The translations under genes and the position numbers were made by a program. 64,000 nucleotides of DNA from Pezicula radicicola. Taxonomy: Eukaryota > Ascomycota > Leotiomycetes > Helotiales > Dermateaceae. The stretch is taken from NCBI GenBank assembly GCA_003008705.1, contig PDUO01000021.1, forward strand, positions 560,766-624,765, written 5' to 3'. The notes below the pieces were generated by a model. The model saw only the letters and a list, made by a program, of their open reading frames with translations, had not been told where the DNA came from and did not search any database. This document shows, piece by piece, positions 42,624 to 52,967 of this stretch (positions are counted from its first letter, which is position 1; every line of letters begins with the position of its first letter).

Positions 42624-43289
42624 ACATTACCCACGGCTTTATACTAAGTAAACTCTCCTCCCTATGTATCTCTAATCTTACCTACCTACTAATCTTACAG
42701 AGTACTTTCCTCTAATATTTAATTTCTTACCTACCTCTTTTTATTATTTATTCTTCTTCTACTACTACTACTACTACCTTTTCCTCTTCCTCTTCCAAAA
42801 AAGTCTACTAAACGAATTAAACCCAACTGAAAATGAAGTAATTCTACGGATTTCATTTATTCTACTTAGTCATCTATATCTACTACTAACCTTTCCTCTC
42901 ATTCTCCCCATTCATTCTATCTACATCTAATACGAGAAATTCAGGAGTATAAGGCTACAGCTTGTACAAGTACAAGAACATATCTCACCTCGCATCTTTT
43001 GCTTTTATAACGCTTCGGATACTTAAAAATCATCTATCATTAACATACTCTCCCGTCTGTCTAATCTAACAAAAAGAAGGCATCAATGCTACAGTACTAC
43101 AGTATTTCCAAATGCCAATGCAGACTGAACCCCCGAATCCAAACTCCGTCGCTAAGATGTATCTATTCATGCAGTATCCTACTCACTCATTACTCATTTC
43201 CCATTTCCAATTTCCCGTTTCCAGTTTCCCGTTTCCAGTTTCCAATTTCCAGTTTCCCATTTCCCTCCATTAGTTACCATCCATTTATC
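42624..43289. other. AT/CT-rich intergenic region with microsatellites
   Basis: CTA trinucleotide run at about 42758-42778, TTCCTC runs at 42780-42797, and the 7-bp minisatellite (separate entry). No gene seen. It includes the 3' flank of CHK1. Confidence 0.45.
43196..43267 (+). repeat. 7-bp minisatellite (TTTCCMR)
   Basis: About ten consecutive units alternating ATTTCCC, ATTTCCA, GTTTCCC and GTTTCCA. It lies just beyond the 3' end of CHK1. Confidence 0.85.
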
Positions 43290-44996
43290 TTAGTTACTAG
43301 GTACAGAAGGTACGTAAACTCCATCTTTACATAGAATTACAACGTTCTTAAAGAAACGTCGCCATTCTAAGGGATCACCTTTCGTCTTGACAAAGCGGAC
43401 TTCTAATAGTTCTAGCTCGCCCGAGATATATGTATCAACGATTATATCTCCTGTCATGCCGCATTGTCTGTTGTCTACAGTTCTGATCTTGATAAATGCA
43501 ATACTGCTGCGACCTTGGATCTGTGTTACCGAGGGAATGGGAATGTTGAGTTGTAGTAGGGCGTCGCTTAGGAGATGGAGGAGCTGAGCAGAGGGTACAT
43601 TCGAGAAAAAGCGTGTGAGGGAGTAGTTTGGTACGATGTCGTGGAAACGTCGGGCGTGCTGCGTTAGGCTTAGTGGTACGCTGGGGATGGCCGCGAATTG
43701 ACTCATACTTGGTTCATTCGCAAGGCTCTCGAATGGGTGGCCGGCAGCTCCGTTGGTTAATGTGCAAATACCGCCTTCCTTGATGTTGGCAGGCTGACTT
43801 GCGCTGTATCCTGCTGCACGACGTCGCAAGGGGAGTTCCCACTCGAACATAACATCGCTGATTGGTGTTTCTGGCTGGGTAAATGAGAACTTATGATCAA
43901 TGATATAATTGGAATCAATATCCATGGCATCTTGTGACAATCTGGATTTTTGAGAGGCCGTTGGCTGCTGACTAAAGTCGATATGGAGGCTCTCAAGCAT
44001 CTTGGTCGCTAAATGCAAGGGGTCTTTCAGTTTGCCATCGGTAATCAAGGGGTTCTTTCTCGTGTACCAAGGATGGCGCTTGACCTGCTCAAAGGTCCAC
44101 CGTTTTGTAGGATCTATATTCATCATGCCTCGCAGAAGTGATAAAACGGAAGACGGCAGCTTCTGCCAGAGTTCATCTGTGCTGCGGCCCTCCTTCTTGG
44201 TGTATTCCTCAAATTCCCAGCTTTCTGATGTTGGCTGATCCCATGGCGTGTTTCCAACCAAAAGGACGAACAAAACTACACCTGATGACCAGATATCGAC
44301 CATATTTGCAGCATAACCGGTTCCTTTTGGCGCATGTTTTGACTGTGTATCCTTCACACAAGACATGACCTCCGGTGCGATATATGGAGGACTGCCACAC
44401 ATTGTTGTACTGAGTTTCTTGTTGCCTTGGTATTCGAAGAGGGTGGCTAGGCCGAAGTCTGCGATCTTCAAGTTGCCTTCGTCTGAGAGTAATATGTTCT
44501 CCGGCTTTATGTCTCGGTGTCCCACGCCCTTTGCATGCATATAGCTAACACCGCTGACCAACTGAGAAAAGTAAAAATGTGCAATATCTTCACTGACTCC
44601 AACATCTGCTTCGATCTTGTCAAAGAGATCGCCTCCTGCCGCATATTCCATGGCAATCCACTTCCATATAGGATCCTCCCCAGTCGCGAACCACTCTATG
44701 ATATTTGGGTGTTGGCCGATGTGAGAGTGTAAGGACACCTCCATCTGGAGTTGCTTCGCTGAAAGTCGGCCATATTTGACGGCGTGGGCTTTGTGTATAA
44801 ATTTGACTGCAAAGACTGGCGTGGAGCCTTCGGGAGGAATAGCCTTCTTTATGCTGTTCAAAATTAGTTGTAGATTCTGGAGAAGTAATTTTGAAGCTTA
44901 CGATGCATATGCGCCCCTCCCTATTGTCTTTGATATGATTCGGAAGGGCAAGCCTACAGGTAAAGGGTCGAGTTGACTCTGGATTAGTGGCACCAT
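43290..44996 (-). CDS. CHK1: DNA-damage checkpoint serine/threonine kinase Chk1
   Basis: The effector kinase that delays mitosis after DNA damage. Exons 44996-44902 and 44853-43290 (48-nt intron, GTAAGC...GAACAG) give 552 residues. The first exon encodes LPFRIISKTIGRGAYAS, so the glycine loop GxGxxA is split from IKKAIPPEG by the intron; ignoring it loses the ATP loop. The kinase domain has AVKFIHK (Lys about 49), YAAGGDLFDKIEADVG, HRDIKPEN (about 144-151), DFG (about 164-166) and CGSPPYIAPEVM. The C-terminal 110 residues (DIIVDTYISGELELLEVRFV, then GDPLEWRRFFKNVV) resemble the KA1-like regulatory domain of Chk1. It is head-to-head with the UbcH10-like E2 gene. Confidence 0.96.
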
Positions 44997-45561
44997 TGTT
45001 AGCCCTGCATGGCGCGTGGGGAAGTGGAAGGAAAAGGAAGCGTTGCTTGAAATGATAATGATAATACAAAACCCCAATCGCTGACTTTTAAATCAGCAAT
45101 TCAAGTCAATAAATACAAATGACATACCATATCCAACAAGTTCTCCAAGATAGTCCAAAACTCGAGCAAAAGATCTGATGTCCAATGGTTATTTGTTTTG
45201 ATCGCGTGCAAGTTTCGCATACGTGAATGCAACGCGTCAGTGATTGGCGGTAGACGAGGCTGCGAAACGAGCCTCGCGTTGAATAATGGTTGCTCCCTGG
45301 TTGCTCCCACCCGCAAGCGTCAACACCCCCAATTCTTCTTCTTCTTCTAGACTTGACCCTTCTGGAGACAGCTTCCTGTAACATCTTCAACTACAAAAAT
45401 TGAGTTCGTCCCTCTTTGTCTTCTGCATTCCGCCACAAGCCACCACACCTTGCATACACAATTGCTTTCAGTATCTACATTCCGCAACCGCGCCTTTGTT
45501 GAACTCTCTTCTTGCGCAATCCCATACATAGCTTTGCTACCCTTATCGTATCTTCGGAATC
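44997..45561. promoter_or_regulatory. Divergent promoter region CHK1 / UbcH10-like E2
   Basis: 565 bp between two cell-cycle genes. It contains GCGTCA- and ACGCGTCA-like words (about 45228-45238; ACGCG is the core of the fungal MBF cell-cycle box) and a TTCTTC run at 45335-45348. Use of the ACGCG word is inference. Confidence 0.4.
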
Positions 45562-46206
45562 ATGACCTACGCAATGGAGGATTCTCAGAATTCTGCCCCT
45601 GGTAGCCGTGAAGCTGCTAAGCTCGCACCAAGAGGAGCTGCAAGTGGACAGAGCACAACGAAACGGTTAGTTCTTCGAGATCATTTAGTTGCGCGACAAG
45701 TTGCTAACCTCCAATACAGCCTACAAACTGAGCTGATGCAACTCATGACCTCTGCCGCCCCTGGAATTTCAGCCTTCCCCTCTGCCGATGGCGATCTATT
45801 CAAGTGGGCTGCCACAATCGAGGGTCCTGACGATACACCTTACGCCGACCTGACATTCAAGCTGTCTTTAGAGTTTCCTACCAACTATCCTTACGCACCA
45901 CCCGTTGTCTTGTTCAAGACACCAATCTATCACCCAAACGTCGACTTCTCCGGCAGAATCTGCTTGGATATTTTGAAGGACAAGTGGACTGCTGCGTACA
46001 ACATCCAGACCGTTCTACTCAGCTTACAGAGTTTGCTTGGAGAGCCCAACAAGTAAGCTTCGATCTATATCTAGATCCATTTACCAATACTAATATTCCA
46101 TAGCGCATCACCATTGAACGGAGAGGCTGCTGAGCTGTGGGACAAGAATCCAGAGGAGTTCAAGAACAAGGTCCTTGGTCGTCACCGTGATATTGACGAC
46201 GAATGA
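45562..46206 (+). CDS. UBC11: Ubiquitin-conjugating enzyme E2 C (UbcH10/Ubc11, APC/C E2)
   Basis: Supplies ubiquitin to the anaphase-promoting complex for cyclin and securin destruction. Exons 45562-45665, 45720-46052 and 46104-46206 give 179 residues; introns of 54 and 51 nt join [13 protein letters not shown] and [17 protein letters not shown]. The UBC fold has the [20 protein letters not shown] motif: HPN at about 106-108 and the catalytic Cys at about 116. The roughly 30-residue polar N-terminal extension ([20 protein letters not shown]) is typical of the UbcH10 class. Met1 or Met5 (45574) could start translation. Confidence 0.95.
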
Positions 46207-47825
46207 AGGACTAGTGTTACGTATGCATGTGTTGATGGGAGGTTTGGCGTATTAATGACCATTGGAGACTGTCTGTGCATAGCCCTGGAGCGAATGTTTT
46301 ACGTTGTCTCATGAGGGCTGGTTTTTTTTTTTTTTACGTTGCATTGTCTGCGGGGTGGAGTATGGATTGGGGTTTGGACACTGTGCGAGTGAGCCCACAT
46401 CATAGGGAATGTAGAGTCCTAGAATACCCGGATTGTACCTCCATGTAGCAAGTTCTTATGTGATAGGAATTATAGCCTTTGATGGCACTTGAGTCTTATG
46501 GTAGCTACGTGGCGCTGTTTGTCTATTAAACCAATGATAGGACTTTCATTGAAGGACTAGGACCTGATGATGGTAGTAGTGGTGTGGCGACTTGGGTAGG
46601 AAGTCGAAGATAAATGAAGTTTTTCAAGTTGAGAACGGGTTGAGGTATTGGTTTTGATATGGAGTGGCTAAAGGTTGGGTGTATATTAGGGTAATTGAAA
46701 ATAGTTACAGATACGAATGACTGAATCAAGTGAGATATTCAAATCAAGTCAGTCTCTCAAATTAAGTTAGTCAACCAAAAAAGGGGCAGATCCACAACCG
46801 AAATCTTTTTAACACCAAAAAAAGAGAAACAAAAAGAGTTCATTATGGGAGTCTTGAAATAGATTTATCATAAAAAGTCTATCTAGTATAGAAATCAACT
46901 TGATGGATGAATCTAAAACAACGCTAAAGCCTTCTCACCTATTATGTGAAGCAGAAGAGGGTAGTATGCATAGCATATTAGCACTGGATATTACAGTTTC
47001 AGTGACTTCAGTTTTTTTTAATCGTTAGACCCAAAGAGCAGAAAGACTTTACATCCTTAATTAATAGTGAAGCCAGGGTAGATGCATTGGATTGTCCTGT
47101 AGGTAGGAGAATTTTAAATAGCAGCCGCAGCAGCTCTTATAATGGCAACTTACAATTTCTCAATGGTGTATGTTGATTCAAAGAACGGTCTATTGAAATC
47201 TGTCAGTTTTGAATAACATATTAATTTGGAATAAAAATGATTCATGGTGGTTTCTCAGAAAACACGAAGCATCTACTAAAATAATCGTCCAGTTCTCAGC
47301 ATTTACTCGGTGAGCATAAGCTGTCCCTATCTGGATATTCATCATGGAAACGGGGGTTTGATATGAGAGAATTGAGGGACTTGCCTTTTGGACGGAGTTC
47401 CTAAGAATGTAGCCTGTTCTGAATTGGACATCATTCTTTATCAAAAGGGGTTTTATGGTGGGGAGGTAAGGCTCGGGTTGCTGGAGCCTCGCGTCCTTGA
47501 GTTGAAAGGTTGAACAGGAATACAAAGGAAATGCCAACACTTGTGGGCTAGATCAGAGGTAGTGCACTCTACAACCTTTAACTTTATGACTTCGCACTTC
47601 TGGGCTAATTCGATGCTGAAGCATACCCATACGCTGCCCGAGGATGTGGCCATCCGTGGTAACTCCTGTTTATCAATATTACACTTTGCATGAACTGTTT
47701 CCAACCATGCCCGAAGGCATGGGAAGCAAAGGTAGACTCGTGTGGTATTCGTTTCATTCGCTACCGTAGCAAGATATGAACGCCAGTTATCCCCCATGTC
47801 CATGCATACACAATGCGACCAACGT
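46207..47825. other. Gene-poor region between two 3' ends
   Basis: 3' UTR of the E2 gene with a poly-T tract at 46322-46334, a TCAAGTGAGATATTCAAATC / AAGTCAGTCTC word patch at 46728-46775, and an AT-rich central part (46780-47250). Frames on the minus strand near 47190-47836 show no recognisable domain and are not called. Confidence 0.4.
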
Positions 47826-48317
47826 TTATTCCTCAACGGTCTGAGTGATCAATCCCTTCGCATCCTTGACGTTGACGGCCTGAACGTAGCTGTAAAGCTT
47901 CTCCTTTGCTCCCTCTTCGTCATTGCGCTTACGGGAGATTCGGATGCGGAGTCTGTACGGAACACCCTTGATACCGGCTTCCCAGACCTTCTTGTTCAAT
48001 TGGGGGTCGAGGCGGACATCGGTGGTACCCTATTGATTTCTTATATTAGTTTCTGCTCTCATAGGCTATGTGCGGCTCAATGTCCATACCATTGACTTGG
48101 TTGCGAAAGCCTTGATCTCCTTGATGGCTCTTGGTGCACGCTTCTTGAATGAAACACCGTGCAGTCTCTTGTGGAGGTGGATGGTGTATTCGCGTGCGAC
48201 ACTGCAATTGTCGTTAGCTGTTGCTCAGAAGAGATAATTAAATTCTACGTACACATCAGCGATGGCAGATCGCTGAGTCTTGCCGGCGGGCTTCTTTCCT
48301 GCAGCTTTGGTGGACAT
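47826..48317 (-). CDS. RPL31: Cytosolic 60S ribosomal protein eL31
   Basis: Exons 48317-48253, 48201-48090 and 48029-47826 give 126 residues. The introns (51 and 60 nt) join [21 protein letters not shown] and [22 protein letters not shown]. The reading [20 protein letters not shown], then [20 protein letters not shown] and [17 protein letters not shown], is the universal eL31 sequence. Length matches (about 120-125). Because each exon is short, it is easily overlooked; longer frames on the opposite strand here are shadows. Divergent from the RGS gene. Confidence 0.96.
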
Positions 48318-48776
48318 GTTGGGCGATGGACTTGTCGGGAAGGTTGTTGTCGTGTCGTGATTTAGGATTGAAGTCTTGCGATATCAAAAAGTTCACGAAA
48401 TTGTCTTTGTGTGCCAAGTCTTTTCTCGCCAAATTTTAGCGTGGGGGTGTTGACGCCTTGGGTGCCTGACGGGAAAGTGAATCGGGGGCTGGAGTGCGAC
48501 GCCAGTTGACGACATGCTTCTGTACGCTCCTTCCAATTCTCCAGCTTCAACTCCGCGAGGTGCGCAGGGCGCTTCACTAAGGGCCTAGTGAAGTCAAAGA
48601 CGACTGCCGACATCCAGCCTGTAATTCTCTATCAACTTCAGCCAACTTCTTTCTGCCGTTCGTTACCACGCCGATCAACCACAACAATCTATCTCCTGCA
48701 TCACATCCCTTCCCAGCCGCAATTGGCTATCCATTCTCTCAATATCACAGTTCCTTACGTCGACAAATAGCTCACC
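48318..48776. promoter_or_regulatory. Divergent promoter region RPL31 / Rax1-type gene
   Basis: 459 bp head-to-head spacer with CT-rich leader sequence before the RGS gene (48600-48770). No individual site assigned. Confidence 0.35.
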
Positions 48777-50028
48777 ATGGCGAATAATAATAATACTCCT
48801 TCGCCTGTTCCGGATCTGAACAGGAATAGGCTCCCTACGCTCTTTGAAGTTCTGAGTAGGAGAACCGCGCCCCCTGTCGACCTATATTCGTTCTACATAT
48901 ACATGCGTGACCAGCAACGATCGGTGGATTATCTCGATTTCTGGTATGATAGAATGGATGCGGGTGGGGAATTATGAAGTTTCTGACAGTTTGTAGGCTC
49001 GATGTTGCACAACACATGTCTCTTTGTCGGCATTATGTCCGCGAATTAAGGCGATCCGTGATGGTTGGAACTCCCGAAGGTGAAAGGTCACAATCAAAAC
49101 GGTCATCGGCCATTCTGGAGGGTCTTGGTGATATGAATCACCCAGCGGCAGGGCCTTCGGTTCTCCTGTCGGATAAGGAGAAGAGTCAGGATGCGCAGAT
49201 GTCAGCCTTTCTACGCGAAGAAGTTGCGAATGGAGCGAACCTTGGGCATTCTCCTCAAGGTAGTCTGGGATCACAGCAATCAGGGTTAAGGAATACACCA
49301 TCGAACGGAGAGAGGCCGCCACGACCCAGCTTTATGAGCAGTCCTCTGGATCTGACATCTGATTCCAATTCCCCAGCTCATACCGTAGCCCGAGGCGATC
49401 TTAGAGCTTCAGCTGAGAAGATCCTCTACACCTTTCTTCTTCCCGGCGCTGAACGTGAGATTATACTTCCCCACGCCATCACTCAGGACATTACTCTTGC
49501 CATTGAGGAGCGCGGACGTGATGATCCAGAGGTATTTGATGCAGCTAAGGACTATGTCTTTCAAGCTATGGAGCGAGATGCCTTCCCTGGTTTCCTTCGA
49601 ATGAAAGCACTTGGTAACCTCGTACCACCATCCATGATGTTGAGGTTAATCATTGGGCTACTTTCTATGTTTGCTGGTTTCTGGGTGGCGTTCATCCTTA
49701 TTTTCCTTGACTATCCTCGTCACATCCGGCTTTGGGTATGTTTGTCCCAAATCATTTTTCCTTTTAACATAGGCTAATTGTTTCAAAATAGCTCATATTA
49801 CCATTTACAATTGGAACCTATGCCCTCGCATCACACCAGTACGCTCTGGACCCAATACTAGGCCTCTTAGGTTTCAGCGAATACACGTTCATGAGTTTTG
49901 CCAAAATTCGCGAGCCGTATATTCGAAATTTACTTAACAAACGCTCTCTCATGGTCCTCATGGTTACTATTCTGGCAGATGCTGCTGTTGTGGTACTCTT
50001 CGTATTTGTGCCTGGGAAGAGGCTGTAG
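48777..50028 (+). CDS. RAX1: RGS-domain membrane protein, Rax1-like
   Basis: Exons 48777-48943, 48997-49735 and 49792-50028 give 380 residues; introns of 53 and 56 nt join YLDFW|LDVAQHMSL and HIRLW|LILPFTIGTYA. The N-terminal part starts LPTLFEVLSRRTAPPVDLYS and continues as an RGS-like helical domain interrupted by a long polar insert (about residues 80-175). RGS sequence resumes at EKILYTFLLPGAEREIILPH and MERDAFPGFLRMKALGNLVP. Hydrophobic helices follow: MLRLIIGLLSMFAGFWVAFI, LILPFTIGTYALA and VLMVTILADAAVVVLFVFVP. In yeast Rax1 marks bud sites; in filamentous fungi members affect polarity. The RGS motif is divergent, so G-protein GAP activity is uncertain. Confidence 0.85.
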
Positions 50029-50436
50029 ATACACTTCCAGTACTTATTGCAGCCCTTCTGTTAAAAAACAAATTGACTTTGGGATTGGGACATGGAGCGA
50101 TTTGGGCGTTGGCTAGGAATGGTTCAAATAAGTTACAAAAGGATGGCTTATGGCGTTAATGCGTAGAGCGCCTCGATTTTTCAGCTGGATGATACCTTCA
50201 CGACACACTTCTGTTCTTCTTTGTATTCATTTTTTCTTCATTTCTTCATGCTTCGTTTTTAATGCAATACCCAGTGTAATGCTTTGCAGATAATGCCCTT
50301 TTTCACATAGCAATAGCAAGATGCTTTAAGCGCACTCCACTGATGCTTCTACTTGTTTGAATCCTAATGCACCTGATACGCCAACCCGGCAACGCCTATG
50401 TGATCTTGATAACTATCTTGCTTACCACAACTAAGT
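50029..50436. other. Convergent spacer
   Basis: 408 bp of presumed 3' UTRs of the Rax1-like and CSN7 genes, with TTCTTT-rich sequence at 50215-50255. Nothing else seen. Confidence 0.4.
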
Positions 50437-51333
50437 TTACCAATGACCCTTAGACTTCTTATTAGGTCCTTTCCTGTCGTCATCTTCCTCATCTGCATCC
50501 ATATCCATACCGTCATCAACATCTAGCTCAGCATTATTAAATCTCTTCTGTGCAGCTCCTTGTCCTAGCCTCTTCCCTGATATGAGGGTTGGTTCATTTT
50601 TTGGTTGGGATTTGGAGTCACCCTTCTCAACCAAGCTGTCTACATGGGCATTCCACTCGGCTTCCTCCTTATGACGCTGTAAGGCCTGTGATTTGATGCG
50701 CAAAATCTGATGCTCAAGGTCCTGCAATGTGGATAGGCAGCGAGTAGACCAAGTTGAGAGGGTAGTGAGCATAGAAGGAACGCTGTTTGGAGGGAGGTCG
50801 CGGAGAGGAGAGACTGAAGTGATGGATACGAGTTGGTGATAGGGATCGAGTGTTCCGGATAACAGACCGGCGTAGATTGCTGAGATAACCAATTGCTCCA
50901 ACTCTCTTGGTGTCTCTAGACCCAGTGCTACCTGCAATTTCTCGTAGCTCAAAGCCGCTGGGCTTTTTGCCAGTGTCAGGAAGGAGAGTTGGCGGAGCTT
51001 GAGGATTTGTGCTTCGTTGAGTGCTGGTAGGTTGGGCGTGTTGCGGTAATCTTGGTAGGTGCCATAGCTGAAGATGCGGAGGAGCGTAAGATGAGAGGCG
51101 TGATCTGGACTGTTGGCTAGGGCGAGGATCTGGAGCGTCGAGAGTAGTTCAGTGAAGATATAGGTATTTGGGTGGGAGGTTGCTTGTGATATCAGTTCGG
51201 CGGCTGCGCGGGGCGATGAGGCTGACTTGGTGAGAGCTAGGAAAGGCTGGTGGAGATTAGTACAAGGGTTCCATATCTGGAGCTATTTCTGTAATCATAC
51301 CTCCAGAGCGTTCAAAGCTTTGGTCTGCTCCAT
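50437..51333 (-). CDS. CSN7: COP9 signalosome subunit 7 (PCI domain)
   Basis: Scaffold subunit of the COP9 signalosome, which removes Nedd8 from cullins and controls fungal development. Exons 51333-51301 (MEQTKALNALE) and 51246-50437 are joined across a 54-nt intron (GTATGA...CACCAG), giving 280 residues. The PCI region includes AAELISQATSHPNTYIFTEL, LTLLRIFSYGTYQDYRN, LNEAQILKLRQLSFLTLAKS and the winged-helix part LEQLVISAIYAGLLSGTLDP. The C-terminus is acidic then basic (DADEEDDDRKGPNKKSKGHW). The very short first exon is supported by the conserved N-terminus MEQTKALNALEPFL. Confidence 0.93.
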
Positions 51334-52967
51334 TTTTGATGTTGAGTTTGTGACTGGTAAGTAGGAGATGAGGTCTGCGTGAAGGCCTAATTCGTTGCGC
51401 GTTTGCAGTTACAGCCTTGTTTGCCTTGGATGTCCGGAGGGAGATCGAACGAAATTGCTTGGCGGGCAAGTGTTGCCGATGTCTGCTGACCAAATTTCCC
51501 AAATCCAGGATTCCAGGTGCCGTGATTTGATTTTTCTGGCACGGCGGTACTCAATTGATTGATTCTTTGGGATCTTCAGGAACGACCTTGGCTCTCAAAC
51601 ATCTCGAAACGCGGAGTGGAAGTGATGAGGTTTCGCAAGTTGTAACAGAGCTTCTCGGGAGACGGATGCTATCGTGAATGTCGCTAAGCGAGTTCTAGCT
51701 CTACATAGGGGAGAATAGTCGGAGCACGGCGTGAGTGGCCTGAGTGGGTACCAATGAATGATATCAGGCTGAGCCGGATACGTGTACGGTGCTATGATTG
51801 ATATTTGACTCAGGCTATTATGAACGGTATGCTTCTTTAAGCTTACCGCTTTGAAGTAAGTTATCTGAATTACTCAAGTTAAAAGTCAGCAGGTAAGTTA
51901 AAGTGAATTATTATAGAAATTAAGTTAGTTACAGAAATCAAAGTGGGTTACAGAAACGTGAGTTACCTGATAGCCTAAGAGTTATGAATCAGGTAGGATT
52001 CACGTGGCCAGTGCCAGATATCATTTCTAGCGCCGTACCGAGTACATATATCAAAAACCTGATATCAGACCAAGTCTCACATTATTACCGGTACTTGTAC
52101 CGTACCTAGCTGTATTAAGCATTTGATGCCTCTTTGATGGTATTTCACCTGCATGATTTATCGATTATTGTGGAAATTTTTGGCAATCATTGGAAGGCGC
52201 ACGCAAGCAAAAGTTAAACATTTTCTATTGTACAGATTACTGTGCTTTGCGGGAAGATCGGATTGTTTCCTGCACTCAAGCATCTGAGACCCTGGCTTCG
52301 AAGACTGAGAAGAGGCTCGATGGGGTTGCCCGCATTGACATTGCGGCGGGGATCGGTCTGGAAACACTTTTGAAAGGCGTTCCTTATTTTCTGCAGCGGT
52401 GCAATGTGCTTCGGCCCCCTGCGCAAGCGCTACAACCTCCGATCCTCGAGTCGTTGTCGCAGAGGCACGCCCCATATGTACTTGATACATAATTAGTGAT
52501 ACGCCTGCACCATTTTCTTACACCTTATCACTTTTGCCTTGTCCTCCCCTTCTCTTCTCTTTGTATATTGTTTTGCTCAACTGCTCCAGACTTATTTCAG
52601 GGTATACCGTTACAGTTCGACTCCTTGCTGTCGAGCCCACGGACGGAAACATTGCCACGTTCAAAGGCACGAAATATTGTGGCTGAATCGGTATATTCGG
52701 TTCTCAGCAAATTCCGATTACCCGCTTTTGTCAACGACGACTCTAAGCCGCAGAGTCGGGAAGCCAACTCGCGCAGGAGCTGGTCTTCTGTACACTGATT
52801 GTTGTACATACTGTAAGTCTTGGCTCGTCTTACAGCAGACTACCATGCAGCTAGTTTGTCGTATGATTGCTGACCTCAGAAACAGTAATACCCTAACACC
52901 GAATACAGACCTGTAATACGATAACGACCTAAGAGAACTACCCTCCCCTTTTGGGATCCATTTCCAA
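51334..52967. other. Gene-poor region upstream of CCC2 (1.6 kb)
   Basis: No conserved gene. It contains a patch of AAGTAAGTTATCTGAATTAC / AAGTTAGTTACAGAAA words at 51855-51965 and the presumed long promoter and leader of the copper ATPase gene. The frames at 52158-52492 lack protein character. Confidence 0.4.

Noticed and set aside
44620..45069. Alternative N-terminus for Chk1 in another frame (reading RPFTCRLALPNHIKDNREGR)
   Set aside because: The correct frame from 44996 gives the expected glycine loop TIGRGAYAS and a clean phase-2 splice into IKKAIPPEG.
47190..47836. Minus-strand frames of 116 and 127 codons beyond RPL31
   Set aside because: No domain or homologous pattern; no promoter. 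The longer one also overlaps the last codons of RPL31 in another frame.
47742..48095. 117-codon plus-strand frame over RPL31
   Set aside because: Antisense shadow of the conserved eL31 exon 3.
52158..52492. Frames of 100 and 110 codons on both strands upstream of CCC2
   Set aside because: They overlap each other, lack domains and lie in a presumed promoter.
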